64,000 nucleotides of DNA from Stenotrophomonas nematodicola (GTDB taxonomy: Bacteria > Pseudomonadota > Gammaproteobacteria > Xanthomonadales > Xanthomonadaceae): contig NZ_WIAY01000010.1 in NCBI RefSeq assembly GCF_009467805.1, positions 1-64,000 of the forward strand, given 5' to 3'. Shown piece after piece: positions 8,942 to 21,541 of this stretch. The position numbers were made by a program, and so were the translations under genes. The number at the start of each line of letters is the position of its first letter. The stretch's first letter is position 1. The notes beneath the pieces are model-generated. The model saw only the letters and a program-made list of their open reading frames with translations, searched no databases and was not told the DNA's origin.

Positions 8942-9751
8942 ATGCTGGCGCGCTTTACGCCACGATGCCCTGCCGTGTTCGAGCTGGTTCCCCCTGAATT
9001 GTTGTGGTTGGTGGCGATTGCCTTCATCGCCGGTCTGGTCGATGCCGCCGTCGGTGGCGGCGGGCTGGTGCAGCTGCCGGGCCTGTTCACGGTGCTGCCG
9101 CAGCAGACACCGGCGATGCTGTTTGGCACCAACAAGTTCAGTTCAATGTTCGGCACCGCGGCCGCGGCCGTGCGTTATGCGCGCAATGTGCGCTTCCCGT
9201 GGCGACCGGTGCTGTTCGCGGCAGGCACCGCCTTCGTGTTTTCGTTTGCCGGGGCCACAGCGGTCAGCCTGCTGCCCAAGGATGCGGTGCGCCCGCTGGT
9301 GCTGGTGCTGCTGGTGGCGATGCTGGGCTATACATTGTGGAAGAAGGACTTCGGCGCACTGCACCGGCCGCGCGAGATCGGCCGCAGGGAGCTGGCCGCC
9401 GCATTGGCCATCGGCGCGGTGATCGGCTTCTACGACGGCTTCTTCGGACCGGGCACCGGCAGCTTCCTGATCTTCCTGTTCGTGCGCTTCTTCGGGCTGG
9501 ACTTTCTGCGCGCTTCGGCCGCGTCGAAGGTGGTCAATCTGGCCACCAACCTGGCGGCCATTTCGTTCTTCGTGCCCACCGGCAACATCCTGTGGCTGTT
9601 CGCGGTGCCGATGGCCGCCGCCAACATCGTCGGCTCGGTGGTCGGCACGCGGCTGGCGCTGCGCGGCGGCACGCCGTTCATCCGCAAGCTGTTCGTCGGC
9701 CTGGTAGTGGTGCTGATCGCCCGGATGGGCTGGGATACCTTCGGCGGATAA
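8942..9751 (+). CDS. TSUP (TauE/SafE, YfcA-like) family permease
   Basis: A 269-residue polytopic membrane protein of the TSUP family of sulfite/sulfonate/organosulfur-type transporters. The two internal repeats begin with GLVDAAVGGGGLVQLPGL and GFYDGFFGPGTGSFLIFLFV, characteristic of YfcA-like members, and are followed by ATNLAAISFF and GSVVGTRLALRGG. About eight membrane segments are visible. ATG 8942 and GTG 8975 (FELVPPELLWLV) are both plausible starts; neither has a convincing ribosome binding site. The substrate cannot be read from sequence. It ends 79 bp from the convergent jetC stop. Confidence 0.88.
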   Translation: MLARFTPRCPAVFELVPPELLWLVAIAFIAGLVDAAVGGGGLVQLPGLFTVLPQQTPAMLFGTNKFSSMFGTAAAAVRYARNVRFPWRPVLFAAGTAFVFSFAGATAVSLLPKDAVRPLVLVLLVAMLGYTLWKKDFGALHRPREIGRRELAAALAIGAVIGFYDGFFGPGTGSFLIFLFVRFFGLDFLRASAASKVVNLATNLAAISFFVPTGNILWLFAVPMAAANIVGSVVGTRLALRGGTPFIRKLFVGLVVVLIARMGWDTFGG

Positions 9752-9766
9752 CCCCGTCGCGCGGGG
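9752..9766. terminator. Possible short hairpin between convergent TSUP and jetC genes
   Basis: CCCCG (9752-9756) and CGGGG (9762-9766) form a 5-bp stem directly after the TSUP stop codon. No T-tract follows, so any termination role is weakly supported. Confidence 0.25.
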
Positions 9767-9830
9767 CGCCGCCCGGTTGGAGCCTCCCATCGGTCGGCTC
9801 TCCCCGGGGTGCGCGGGCGTGGCCGGCCGG

Positions 9831-12800
9831 TCAGGCGACCGGTTCGGCGTCCTGCTGGCGGCTGCGTTCGGGCAGCTTCAGCCGCTTGGCCTCTTCGTCG
9901 TACTCGATCAGCAGCACGCCGGAGTCGTGGCGGCCGCTGATCTCGACGAAGCAGGCGCCGCCGATGAACGGCTCCAGCGTCATCACCGACTTCAGCGGCG
10001 TGGCCACCACCATCTGGAAGCCGAAGTTCTCGAAGATGTTCATCGCCAGGGCGGTGAACTCGTTGTCGGCCTTGTCGAATGCTTCGTCCAGGACCACGGC
10101 GGCATAGCTGGGCAGTTGGCTCTCGGCACCACCCAGCTGGTAGCGCAGCGCGGCCGCCAGGCAGGTGGTGGCCAGCTTCTGCCGCTGGCCACCGGACTTG
10201 CCGGCGCCACTGCGGTAGATCTCCACCTGCTGGCGGGTGGCCGCGTCCAGCTCGACGCCGATGAACTCCACGTGCAGGCGCACGTCGAGCACGTTCTCGC
10301 GCCAGCGCCGGTCCTCGCCCTCCTGTGAACCAAGGCGTTTGACCAGCTCACGCAGGACGGCGAACTGTGCCTCGGCCACCTCGCGCTCTTCGGTCTGGTG
10401 GTGCGAGAGCACTTCACGCAGCTGCTGGTGGAACTCCAGCACTTCCGGCAGGCGGCGGTCACTGAGTTCGATGGTCAGCAGGGTGCCGCGGTTGAAGGGC
10501 ACCTGCTCCAGCGAGGCGTTGACCTCGTCCAGGCGCTGGCCGATCGACTTGCGGGCCTCGGCACTGTGCCGCTGAAGGGCCAGCAGGTTGTTCTTGCTCT
10601 GGTTCTGCAGCAGGTCGAAGAAACGCTCTTCGTGCTGCGGCAGGCCGTCGCGCTCCAGGCGCTGCAGGCGGGCCAGAAAGTCGTCGGCCGAGGCGACCGA
10701 CGCGGTGAAGTCGCCCGATTCCTCCGGCCACGCCTGGGCGAAGCGCCGGAAGCAGGCCACCAGTTGGGTCTCGACACGATGCACCTCGTGCTGCGAGGCG
10801 GCCAGGCTTTCGTTGATGCCCTTGCTGATCTCGCGCATGTGCGCTTCGAGGGTTTCCAGGCTGAGCCCACCCAGCAGGTCCAGGCGCTGCTGCAGCCCTG
10901 CTTCCTGCGTGGCGCCGAGCGCCGGCAGTACCAGGGCGCGGCTGCGCTGGCGCTGGGCATCGAGCTTGTCGCGTTCGCGGGAGAGCTGGATGAGTTCGAC
11001 GCGGGTGTCTTCGTAGGTGCGGCGGGCCTGCGCGATGTCCGCGCGGGCCTGGTCGATCTGCTGCGCCAGGCGGGCCAGATCGGCGTTGCCTTCCTTCAGT
11101 TCGCGCAGCGAGGAGGCGATGTCGTCCAGGCGCTGGAGTGCCGTGGCGACGTCCACTTCCTCCCACACGAAGTTGACCAGCTGGTTGCAGGCCAGGCGGC
11201 GGTCGTTGTCGCGGTCGCGCTGGCCGCGCAGCCGCGCGATATCCTCGTCGCATTCGGCGATGCGCTGCGCCAGCGCCTGCGCTTCCTTGCGGAACAGCGC
11301 CAGCTTGTCGCTGTTGCTGAAGCCGAGCAGCCAGCGCCGGCGGTCGCTGATGGCGTTGCGGTCGTCCTTTTCAAACCGGTCGCCCGGATGCTTGACCTGG
11401 CCTTCGCGGGAAATGCCACGGTCCACATCACGCAGCTGCTTCGCGTCCACGCACTCGTAGTCGTAGCGCTTGCCCAGTTCACGGCGCAGCCACGGCTCGA
11501 ACACGCTGTCGCGGAACTCCAGCTTGTGCAGCAGCGAGCGCGCGGAGGGCTCGCGGGCGATCGCGTCGTCGTTGCGGCGCACCCGGTAATAGGTAAGCCG
11601 CATGCCAAGCTGGGTGCGGTTCACCCATGCGTTGACCTCGTTGTAGTGCTTGTCTTCCACCAGCAGCGACTGCGCGAAGCCGAACAGCACGCGCTCGATC
11701 GCGCCCTGCCAGGCGCCCTGCTCCTGGCGGACCTGGATCAGTTCGCCCACAAACGGCAGCGCCGCCTCGGGCACGCCGGTTTCCTCGGCCAGCCGGCTGC
11801 GCAGCTTCTGCAGTGGCGCGGGGATGCTCGACGGATTGCGCTCCATCGCCTCCAGTTCGGCGCGGACCTCGCCGAAGCGGCGGGTGTCGTCCTGCTTGCC
11901 GGCCAGGCGTTCGGTGATGGCATCGTCCAGCGCGGCCGCCGCCTGCTGGCGATTGTCCAGCTCAGCCTGTGCGCGGGCGATCAGCTGTGCGAAGCCGTGG
12001 GCGTCATCGGGCACGACGGCCTGCAGCGCTTCGGCTGCCTGCTGCGCCTGCCCGCGCTTGGCCTGGCGCCGGTCGCGCTCGGCCTGGGCGCGGCCATGCT
12101 CGCGTTCCAGCTCCTCGATGCGCTCGCCGCCCTGCTGGCGACGTTGGAGTTCCAGGCCGGCCAGGTGCTCCTCGTGGTTCGCCAGCGCCTGGCGGCGCTG
12201 GGTTTCTTCTCCCAGCAGCCCGCGGTGGCGCACGTCGATGGCCTGCAGGCGCTTTTCCAGCAGCTGCTGCAGTCGCGATTCGCGGAAGCTGTCCAGGCCG
12301 AGCTTGAGCGTTTCCTCATCGGCACGCTGCAGGTTCATGGCCTTCAGCTCGGCGTACAGGGCACGTGCCGGCAGGAGGGTTTCGACCTGGCGCCGGGCGG
12401 TGACGACTGACTTGTGGGCGCCGTCCAGCTCGGCGAAGTCGCTGACCAGGCGCTCGGCGGCATCAAAAGTCCGCGGCGTATCCAGCATGAAATCGCGCAG
12501 GAAGACGTTCAGATCGCCCAGGTTCTTGGCCGACTGCGTCTTGTGCAGCAGCCGCAGCGCCATGTCGTTGTCGATGCCGAGCAGGTGGCGGAAGCGTTCG
12601 GCATAGCCGGTGAAGCTGTCGAAGTGGTGCACGTCGCCCAGGCGCTGCTTGAGCTTGCGCAGGTCCAGGTCGAAGCCCCCCAGGTCCTTGGCGATGTCGA
12701 ACGGCCGTTCGGCGATCAGGTAGTGCTTGCGCACGTCGGCGGCGGCGGCGCCGTTGCCGGCGATCCAGAACAGGCGCACCAGGCTGACCACGCGGCCATC

Positions 12801-13202
12801 ACCGGCGCGGTATTCCAGCACCAGGGCGGTCCAGGTGGCGCCCTTGCGCAGGTACTGCGTGGCGATTTCACCGGTGCCGCGGTCCTGCTGGTCTGCCCAC
12901 GCGCCACGCACGTAGGACACCAGATTGCGGTCGCGGCCACTGCGTTCGGCTTCGCGCGCGGCGGCGTTGAAGTCGACGATCGACGGCGGCACCAGCATCG
13001 CCGACATGGCATCGAGCAAGGTCGACTTGCCCGAGCCGGACCGGCCCACGAACAGGAAACCGCGCTCGGCGATCGGCACTTCGGTCAGGCCGTTGAAGGT
13101 GCCCCAGTTGTGCACCTGCAGGCGCCGCATGCGGAACTGCTGCAGCCGCGGATCGGGCAGCCCGTCATTGAACAGGGCGGGGGTGTGCTTGGAAATGGCC
13201 AT
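9831..13202 (-). CDS. jetC: Wadjet/condensin-like SMC ATPase (JetC)
   Basis: A 1123-residue SMC/MukB-like ATPase. The N-terminal head has Walker A GRSGSGKST (53-61), a long coiled coil rich in Glu/Arg/Gln spans roughly 290-900 with a hinge-like interruption, and the C-terminal head has the ABC signature KSGGQRQK (~1002-1009) and Walker B VVLDEAFD (~1036-1043). The family builds an ATP-driven DNA loop-extrusion complex with JetA (kleisin-like) and JetB (KITE-like). It is third in the operon, 18 bp after jetB. Downstream, where jetD is expected in type I Wadjet, there is only the convergent TSUP gene. MksB-like chromosome organisation is an alternative role. Confidence 0.9.
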   Translation of the reverse strand: MAISKHTPALFNDGLPDPRLQQFRMRRLQVHNWGTFNGLTEVPIAERGFLFVGRSGSGKSTLLDAMSAMLVPPSIVDFNAAAREAERSGRDRNLVSYVRGAWADQQDRGTGEIATQYLRKGATWTALVLEYRAGDGRVVSLVRLFWIAGNGAAAADVRKHYLIAERPFDIAKDLGGFDLDLRKLKQRLGDVHHFDSFTGYAERFRHLLGIDNDMALRLLHKTQSAKNLGDLNVFLRDFMLDTPRTFDAAERLVSDFAELDGAHKSVVTARRQVETLLPARALYAELKAMNLQRADEETLKLGLDSFRESRLQQLLEKRLQAIDVRHRGLLGEETQRRQALANHEEHLAGLELQRRQQGGERIEELEREHGRAQAERDRRQAKRGQAQQAAEALQAVVPDDAHGFAQLIARAQAELDNRQQAAAALDDAITERLAGKQDDTRRFGEVRAELEAMERNPSSIPAPLQKLRSRLAEETGVPEAALPFVGELIQVRQEQGAWQGAIERVLFGFAQSLLVEDKHYNEVNAWVNRTQLGMRLTYYRVRRNDDAIAREPSARSLLHKLEFRDSVFEPWLRRELGKRYDYECVDAKQLRDVDRGISREGQVKHPGDRFEKDDRNAISDRRRWLLGFSNSDKLALFRKEAQALAQRIAECDEDIARLRGQRDRDNDRRLACNQLVNFVWEEVDVATALQRLDDIASSLRELKEGNADLARLAQQIDQARADIAQARRTYEDTRVELIQLSRERDKLDAQRQRSRALVLPALGATQEAGLQQRLDLLGGLSLETLEAHMREISKGINESLAASQHEVHRVETQLVACFRRFAQAWPEESGDFTASVASADDFLARLQRLERDGLPQHEERFFDLLQNQSKNNLLALQRHSAEARKSIGQRLDEVNASLEQVPFNRGTLLTIELSDRRLPEVLEFHQQLREVLSHHQTEEREVAEAQFAVLRELVKRLGSQEGEDRRWRENVLDVRLHVEFIGVELDAATRQQVEIYRSGAGKSGGQRQKLATTCLAAALRYQLGGAESQLPSYAAVVLDEAFDKADNEFTALAMNIFENFGFQMVVATPLKSVMTLEPFIGGACFVEISGRHDSGVLLIEYDEEAKRLKLPERSRQQDAEPVA

Positions 13203-13220
13203 GCGTTATCGGTGGTCCGT

Positions 13221-16075
<2,855 letters not shown>

Positions 16076-16196
16076 TACATACAGCACCCGAAGGGGGGCG
16101 AGCATCGTACCCGAGAGACCCCTCGGGCGTCCCCCGCCATGCCGCCGGCGCCCGGTTCCGGTGGGCTGCCGTTGGGCGGCGGTTGGGGCACGGCTA

Positions 16197-16227
16197 TTGA
16201 TAGGATGGAAATTAGTAGTATCCTATC
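16197..16227 (+). promoter_or_regulatory. marR/efflux operon promoter with operator-like palindrome
   Basis: A perfect inverted repeat, GATAGGAT (16199-16206) and ATCCTATC (16220-16227), 13 bp apart, overlaps a plausible promoter (-35 TTGATA 16197-16202; -10 TATCCT 16219-16224; 16-bp spacer). The palindrome ends 8 bp before the MarR start codon, so binding there would block transcription. This is the usual arrangement for autorepression by a MarR-family protein, and ligand release would induce the efflux operon. Confidence 0.6.
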
Positions 16228-16235
16228 TATCTGCC

Positions 16236-16691
16236 ATGAAACGCATCCTCGACGAACGTACCCAGCTGCAGATGCAGCTCAGCTCCGGCCTGCTCTACGC
16301 AGGGCGGCAGTGGCAGCGTCTGGCCGACCAGGCCCTGGGCAGCTATGGCATTTCCGCCGCGTGCACCATGCCGCTGCTGATGATCGGGCGCGCCGGTGGG
16401 GGTATCCGCCAGGTGACGCTGGCCCAGCAACTGGGCATGGAAGGCCCGTCACTGGTGCGTCTGCTGGACAAACTCGCAGCCAGCGATCTGGTGCGCCGCG
16501 AATGCGATGCCAGCGACCGCCGCGCCAACCTGCTGTGGCTGACCGACAAGGGCGAGGCCCTGGTCAGCGAGCTGGAGTCGCAGCTGATCGGGTTGCGCGA
16601 GGACGTGTTCGGTGCGCTGTCGATGGACGAACTGCGCACCGTGCTGAAGCTCTGGCAGCTGCTGGCCGATGCCGCCGAACGCGTGACGTAA
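16236..16691 (+). CDS. MarR family transcriptional regulator of the adjacent efflux operon
   Basis: A 151-residue MarR regulator. The winged helix-turn-helix spans about residues 50-105 (VTLAQQLGMEGPSLVRLLDK recognition region, then wing RRECDASDRRANLLWLT). N- and C-terminal helices would form the dimer interface. It is first in a rightward cluster with a DUF1656-HlyD-OMF-FUSC pump and has an operator-like palindrome over its own promoter, so ligand-relieved repression of the pump is the likely role. The ligand is probably an aromatic acid or hydrophobic toxicant, inferred from the pump type. Confidence 0.9.
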   Translation: MKRILDERTQLQMQLSSGLLYAGRQWQRLADQALGSYGISAACTMPLLMIGRAGGGIRQVTLAQQLGMEGPSLVRLLDKLAASDLVRRECDASDRRANLLWLTDKGEALVSELESQLIGLREDVFGALSMDELRTVLKLWQLLADAAERVT

Positions 16692-16776
16692 GCCGCTTTC
16701 CCCGTTGTGCCGCCCGGTGCCGTCCTGCGACGCCGGGCAATCCCCTTTCCGCTCTCCCTGCGAATCCCTTGCCTCG

Positions 16777-16986
16777 ATGTACGGTGAATTCAGTCTCTAT
16801 GGTGTGTTCGTCCCGACTCTGCTCGGGCTGATGCTGCTGGCCTACCTGCTCAAGAGCGGGCTGCGCCTGGTTCTGCAGCGCACCGGCGCCTACCGCCACA
16901 TCTGGCACCCCGCCCTGTTCAACCTGGCCGTGTACGTGATCGTGCTTGGCGGGTTGTTCTCCCTGATGCGTTGGATGCAATCGTGA
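16777..16986 (+). CDS. DUF1656 small inner-membrane protein (AaeX-like)
   Basis: A 69-residue protein with two hydrophobic segments (about residues 7-27 and 46-65), matching DUF1656/AaeX proteins found with FUSC-type aromatic acid pumps. The N-terminal YGEFSLYGVFVPTL motif is typical. ATG 16777 was chosen because the family begins with this motif. Its stop overlaps the next gene's GTG start as GTGA. Likely an accessory subunit of the pump; its biochemical role is not established. Confidence 0.85.
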   Translation: MYGEFSLYGVFVPTLLGLMLLAYLLKSGLRLVLQRTGAYRHIWHPALFNLAVYVIVLGGLFSLMRWMQS

Positions 16987-17891
16987 ACAAGACCCTCAAG
17001 CGTGCTTTCCCGGTCGTGCTGACCGTTGTGGCGGTGCTCGCCGCCGTGCTGGTGCTGCGCCATCTGTGGGCGTACTACATGGATGAGCCGTGGACGCGCG
17101 ATGCGCACGTCAGCGCCGATGTGGTGCAGGTGGCCCCGGACGTGTCCGGGCTGGTGGAAGCGGTGAAGGTGGCCGACAACCAGCCGGTAAAGCGCGGCGA
17201 GGTGTTGTTCGTGGTTGACCAGGCGCGCTACCGGATCGCGCTGGAACAGGCGCAGGCCGCGCTCGGCGAACGCCGCGCGACGCTGGAACAGCTGCGCCGC
17301 GAGATCGCCCGCGACCGCAGCCTGGCCGACCTGGTGGCCGCCGAGGACGCCGAAGTGCGCCGCGCCAGGCTGCAGGCCGCGCAGGCGTCGATGGCCACCG
17401 CGCAGGCCGCCGTCGACCTGGCCCGGCTCAACCTGGCCCGGACCGAGGTGCGAAGCCCGAGCGACGGGCACGTCAACGACCGCACCGTGCGCGCCGGCGA
17501 CTACGTGACTGCCGGGCGACCGGTGATGGCGGTACTGGACACCGGATCCTTCCGCATCGACGGCTACTTCGAGGAAACCCGCCTGCGCGGCGTGCATGCC
17601 GGGCAGAAGGTCGATATCCGCCTGATGGGCGAGGCACAGCCACTGCAGGGCCACGTGCAGAGCATCGCCGCCGGCATCGAGGACCGTTACCGCAGCGAAG
17701 GCAGCAGCCTGCTGCCGAACGTCACCCCGGCGTTCGACTGGGTACGCCTGGCCCAGCGCATCCCGGTGCGCATCCATATCGACCGCGTGCCGGCCGGCGT
17801 GAACCTGATCGCCGGGCGCACCGCCACGGTGACCATCGAGCCGGACGTCGCCACTCCCACCCCGGCGCAACCGGCACGGGCGGCACTGTGA
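16983..17891 (+). CDS. HlyD family periplasmic adaptor of a FUSC efflux pump
   Basis: A membrane-fusion protein of 302 residues with an N-terminal membrane anchor (residues ~9-28), then WTRDAHVSADVVQVAPDVSG (first lipoyl half), an alpha-helical hairpin rich in Ala/Arg/Glu, the second lipoyl half (ARTEVRSPSDGHVNDRTV) and a beta-barrel domain (FRIDGYFEETRLRGVHAGQ). It resembles EmrA/AaeA. The start is the GTG at 16983, overlapping the upstream stop (GTGA). It would connect the FUSC permease with the NodT-like outer-membrane channel encoded next. Confidence 0.9.
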   Translation: MNKTLKRAFPVVLTVVAVLAAVLVLRHLWAYYMDEPWTRDAHVSADVVQVAPDVSGLVEAVKVADNQPVKRGEVLFVVDQARYRIALEQAQAALGERRATLEQLRREIARDRSLADLVAAEDAEVRRARLQAAQASMATAQAAVDLARLNLARTEVRSPSDGHVNDRTVRAGDYVTAGRPVMAVLDTGSFRIDGYFEETRLRGVHAGQKVDIRLMGEAQPLQGHVQSIAAGIEDRYRSEGSSLLPNVTPAFDWVRLAQRIPVRIHIDRVPAGVNLIAGRTATVTIEPDVATPTPAQPARAAL

Positions 17892-19357
17892 ACCGCCCGG
17901 CCCTGCACCGCATCGCCTTCGCCTTGGCGCTGACCAGCAGCCTGGCGGCATGCCGCACGGTCGGCCCGGATTACGCGGTACCGGCCGGTTCGGCTTTCCA
18001 GCGCCCCGAGGCCAACGCAGCGTTCATCGACACCGCCAACCCGCAGGTGGCCCCTGGCGCCGAGTTGCCGGCACGCTGGTGGGAGCTGTACCAGGACGCC
18101 ACGCTCAATGGACTGGTGGAACAGGCGCTGCGCGACAACGTGGAACTGAAGGTCGCCGATGCCAACCTGCGTCGCGCTGCGGCCGTGTACGAGCAGGCGC
18201 TGGATGCCGGTGGTTTCGAGTACGAAGCCGAGGCCGGGGTGAGCCGCGCGCAGCTGTCGGCGGAATCGTTCCTGCTCGAGCACGAGCTGCCGCCGATCAA
18301 CCTGGCCGACGGCACATTCGCGGTGTCCTACCAGTTCGACCTGTTCGGCAAGCTCAAGCGCGCCTCCGAAGCGGCGCGGGCCGATGAGCAGTCGGTGGCC
18401 GCGGCGATGGACCTGGCACGGGTCTCGCTGGTGGCCCAGGTCGCCGGCAGCTACGTGGAGATCTGCCACGCCAACCACGAACTGCACGTGGCCGAACATT
18501 CCCTGCAGCTGCAGCAGCGCAGCCGCGAGGTGACCCAGCGGCTGATCAGCGCCGGGCGCGGCACGCCGCCGGAGCTGGCCCGCGCCAACGCACAGGTCGC
18601 GATGCTGGAGGCGGCGCTGCCGCCGCTGCGCGCGCACCGCCAGGCCTCGGAGTATCAGCTGGCCGCCCTGCTCGGCCGCACCCCGGGCCAGCTGCCCGAG
18701 GGCGTGGACGCGTGCGACCACGCCCCGACCCTGGCCCAGCCGCTGCCGGTGGGCGATGGCCGCGCGCTGCTGCAGCGCCGCCCCGACATCCGCCAGGCCG
18801 AACGGAAGCTGGCTGCGGCCACCGCGCGGATCGGCGTGGCCACCGCCGAGCTGTACCCGGACATCCGCCTGGGCGCGTCGCTTGGCGCGGCCGGCCTGCT
18901 CGCCGATGTCGGCGAGCCGCTGACCCGGCAGTGGTCGTTCGGCCCGCTGATCTCGTGGACGCTGCCGTCCTCGGGTACCCACGCGCGCATCCACGCCACC
19001 GAAGCCGGGGCAGATGCGGCGCTGGCCGAGTTCGACCACAGCGTGCTGCAGGCGCTGCGCGAAACCCAGACCGCGTTGAGCCGCTACGCACACGACCTGC
19101 AGCGCCTGCAGTCGCTGCAGCAGGCGCAGGCCCAGGCGGCGCTGGCCGCCGAGCAGAACCGCCGGCTGTACCAGGGCGGGCGCACGCCGTACCTGTCCAG
19201 CCTGGACGCCGACCGCACCCTGGTTTCGGCCGACGCCACGCTCGCACAGCAGCAGGCGCAGGTCTCGCGCGACCAGATCCAGCTGTTCCTGGTCCTCGGT
19301 GGCGGCTGGAACGCCGATGCGGTAGCCCAGGCGCCGGTTGCTGGTCGGCAGGACTGA
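17888..19357 (+). CDS. NodT-type outer-membrane factor lipoprotein
   Basis: A 489-residue TolC-like outer-membrane efflux channel of the NodT/OprM class. A lipoprotein signal ends in LAAC (Cys22), followed by the family motif VGPDYAVP. Two OEP repeats follow (ARWWELYQDATLNGLVEQAL and RRPDIRQAERKLAAATARIG), as expected. The GTG start overlaps the adaptor's stop as GTGA, the second such junction in this operon, implying strict translational coupling of pump parts. Confidence 0.92.
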   Translation: MNRPALHRIAFALALTSSLAACRTVGPDYAVPAGSAFQRPEANAAFIDTANPQVAPGAELPARWWELYQDATLNGLVEQALRDNVELKVADANLRRAAAVYEQALDAGGFEYEAEAGVSRAQLSAESFLLEHELPPINLADGTFAVSYQFDLFGKLKRASEAARADEQSVAAAMDLARVSLVAQVAGSYVEICHANHELHVAEHSLQLQQRSREVTQRLISAGRGTPPELARANAQVAMLEAALPPLRAHRQASEYQLAALLGRTPGQLPEGVDACDHAPTLAQPLPVGDGRALLQRRPDIRQAERKLAAATARIGVATAELYPDIRLGASLGAAGLLADVGEPLTRQWSFGPLISWTLPSSGTHARIHATEAGADAALAEFDHSVLQALRETQTALSRYAHDLQRLQSLQQAQAQAALAAEQNRRLYQGGRTPYLSSLDADRTLVSADATLAQQQAQVSRDQIQLFLVLGGGWNADAVAQAPVAGRQD

Positions 19358-19360
19358 CCC

Positions 19361-21406
19361 ATGCTGCTGCTCGACCGCCAAGCCTGGCTGTTCTCGGTAA
19401 AGACCTTCCTGGCCGCACTCGCCGCGCTCTATATCGGCCTGGCCGGCAATCTGTCGCGCCCGTACTGGGCGATGGCCACGGTGTACATCGTGACCCAGCC
19501 GATGCTCGGGCCAACGCGTGCCAAGGGCGTGTACCGCATCGTCGGCACGCTGATCGCCGGCGCGGCCACGCTGTGGATGCTGCCGCACCTGGTGGAGACG
19601 CCGCTGCTGCTGAGCGCGGCGATGTCGTTGTGGCTGTCGGCCTGCCTGTTCATCGCCCTGCTCAACCGGGGCCCGCGCGGCTACGCGTTCCTGCTGGCCG
19701 GCTACACCACGGCGTTCATCGGTTTTCCGGCGGTGACCTCGCCGGACACCATCTTCGACACCGTGGTGGCGCGCAGCGAGGAGATCATCCTGGGCACGGT
19801 GGTGGCGGTGCTGTTCGCTTCGCTGTTCTTCCCGACGTCGGTGCGGCCGATGCTGCGCTCGCGGATCGGCAACTGGATGGGCGATGCGGCGCAATGGTGC
19901 CGCCAGATCCTCACCCGGGGGCACGCGCATGCGCCACGCAACCGGCTGGCGGCTGACCTGGTGCAGTTCGAGGCGCTGATCGAGTTCCTGCGCCGCGATG
20001 ACCCGCGCCACGCGGGGGCTGCGGTGTCGATGGAGCGCCTGCGCGAGCGCATGCTGCTGATGCTGCCGGTGCTGTCATCCATCGCCGACCGGCTGGGCGC
20101 GTTGCGCGCCGGCGGGCGCGCGCTGCCGCCGGGCCTGGAACCGCTGGTGGACGACATCGCGCAGTGGCTGGAACACCCCGAGCGCTCCAGCGCCAGCGGG
20201 TATGCGGCGCTGCGCGAGCGCATCCGCGCGCTGAAGCCGGCGGTGGACGGCGAACTGGACCACCTGCTGCTGGTCACGCTGCTGCTGCGGCTGGAGGAGC
20301 TGGTGGACCTGTGGCAGGACTGCACGTCCCTGCAGCAGGCAATCGAAGCGGGCAGCGCGCCGCGCGACGCCACCCACTACCGCATCCGTGCGCGTCGTGG
20401 CGGCGATGCGCGCCATGTCGATTACGGCATGGCGCTGTTCTCGGCCACCAGCGCCGGGGTGGCGCTGATGACCTACTGCGCGCTGTGGATCGGCCTGGGC
20501 TGGGAGGGCGGTGGCAACGGCGCGATGATGGCCGCGGTGGCCGCCGCCTTCTTCGCCGCGCAGGACGACCCCGCGCCGAGCATGCTGTCCTTCCTGCTGT
20601 GGGCGATCGTGGCCAGCCTGGTCGCCGGCGTGTACCTGTTCGGCATCTTCCCGGCGGTGCACGACTTCGGCAGCCTGGCCCTGGTGCTGGCGGTGATCTT
20701 CCTGCCATTGGGGCTGCTGCTGCACCGGCCGCAGACGGCCCTGATCGGGCTGCCGCTGACGGTCAACCTGGTGGCGCTGCTCAATGTGCAGAACACCTAC
20801 AACGCCAACATCCAGAGTTTCATCAACTCTTCGGTGGCGATGTTCATCGGCATCGGGTTCGCGGTGGTGATGACCCGCCTGTTCCGCTCCGTCGGTGCCG
20901 AATGGACCGCACGACGACTGGTCCGCCAGGGCTGGAGTACGTTGGCCGAAGCGGCCGAAGGGCGCGGCCAGCAGGACCGCCAGCAGTTTGCCGCACGCAT
21001 GCTGGACCTGCTGGGCCTGCTCGCCCCGCGCCTGGCCGCCACGCCGGAGGGCAGCGACATCGCCTCGGTGGATATGCTCACCGAAGCGCGCGTCGGCCTG
21101 AACATCCTGCAGCTGCGCCGCGCCCGGCATGGCCTGCCCGAGGCGAGCGCGCAGGCGATCGAGGCGATCCTGGACGATGTGGCCGCGCACTACCGCGCGC
21201 AGGTGGCGCAGCGGCGTCCGCTGCCGGCGCCGGAAGGCCTGCAGGCGCGCCTGGATGCCTCGCTCAAGCGCGTGCAGACCGTGGACCCGGGCAAGGCCCG
21301 CGACGAGGCACTGATGGGCGTGCTGGGCCTGCGCTACGGCCTGTTCCCCGAACGCATGCCGGTGCCGGCCCCGCCGCCGGTGGGCGCGGTACCCGCCGCA
21401 CGCTGA
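19361..21406 (+). CDS. FUSC family (AaeB/fusaric-acid-type) inner-membrane efflux protein
   Basis: A 681-residue permease of the fusaric acid resistance/AaeB family. Two membrane blocks (about residues 8-165 and 355-500) flank a soluble helical region, and a C-terminal cytoplasmic tail follows. The first block has the family signature RPYWAMATVYIVTQPMLGPT. It begins 3 bp after the OMF stop. With the upstream genes it would form an inner membrane-periplasm-outer membrane pump, probably for aromatic carboxylic acids or related toxic compounds; substrate is inferred from family only. Confidence 0.92.
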   Translation: MLLLDRQAWLFSVKTFLAALAALYIGLAGNLSRPYWAMATVYIVTQPMLGPTRAKGVYRIVGTLIAGAATLWMLPHLVETPLLLSAAMSLWLSACLFIALLNRGPRGYAFLLAGYTTAFIGFPAVTSPDTIFDTVVARSEEIILGTVVAVLFASLFFPTSVRPMLRSRIGNWMGDAAQWCRQILTRGHAHAPRNRLAADLVQFEALIEFLRRDDPRHAGAAVSMERLRERMLLMLPVLSSIADRLGALRAGGRALPPGLEPLVDDIAQWLEHPERSSASGYAALRERIRALKPAVDGELDHLLLVTLLLRLEELVDLWQDCTSLQQAIEAGSAPRDATHYRIRARRGGDARHVDYGMALFSATSAGVALMTYCALWIGLGWEGGGNGAMMAAVAAAFFAAQDDPAPSMLSFLLWAIVASLVAGVYLFGIFPAVHDFGSLALVLAVIFLPLGLLLHRPQTALIGLPLTVNLVALLNVQNTYNANIQSFINSSVAMFIGIGFAVVMTRLFRSVGAEWTARRLVRQGWSTLAEAAEGRGQQDRQQFAARMLDLLGLLAPRLAATPEGSDIASVDMLTEARVGLNILQLRRARHGLPEASAQAIEAILDDVAAHYRAQVAQRRPLPAPEGLQARLDASLKRVQTVDPGKARDEALMGVLGLRYGLFPERMPVPAPPPVGAVPAAR

Positions 21407-21541
21407 GTCACCGGCACGGGTTGGCAGATGCCGACAACGGCGTGCAACGCCCTGCCCGCCGGCGCTGCCGTGGGCTGGCTATACAGCAGGTGCATCGGGC
21501 ACCGCGCTGCCTGCGATGCGACTCTTTCCGGAGACCTGCGC

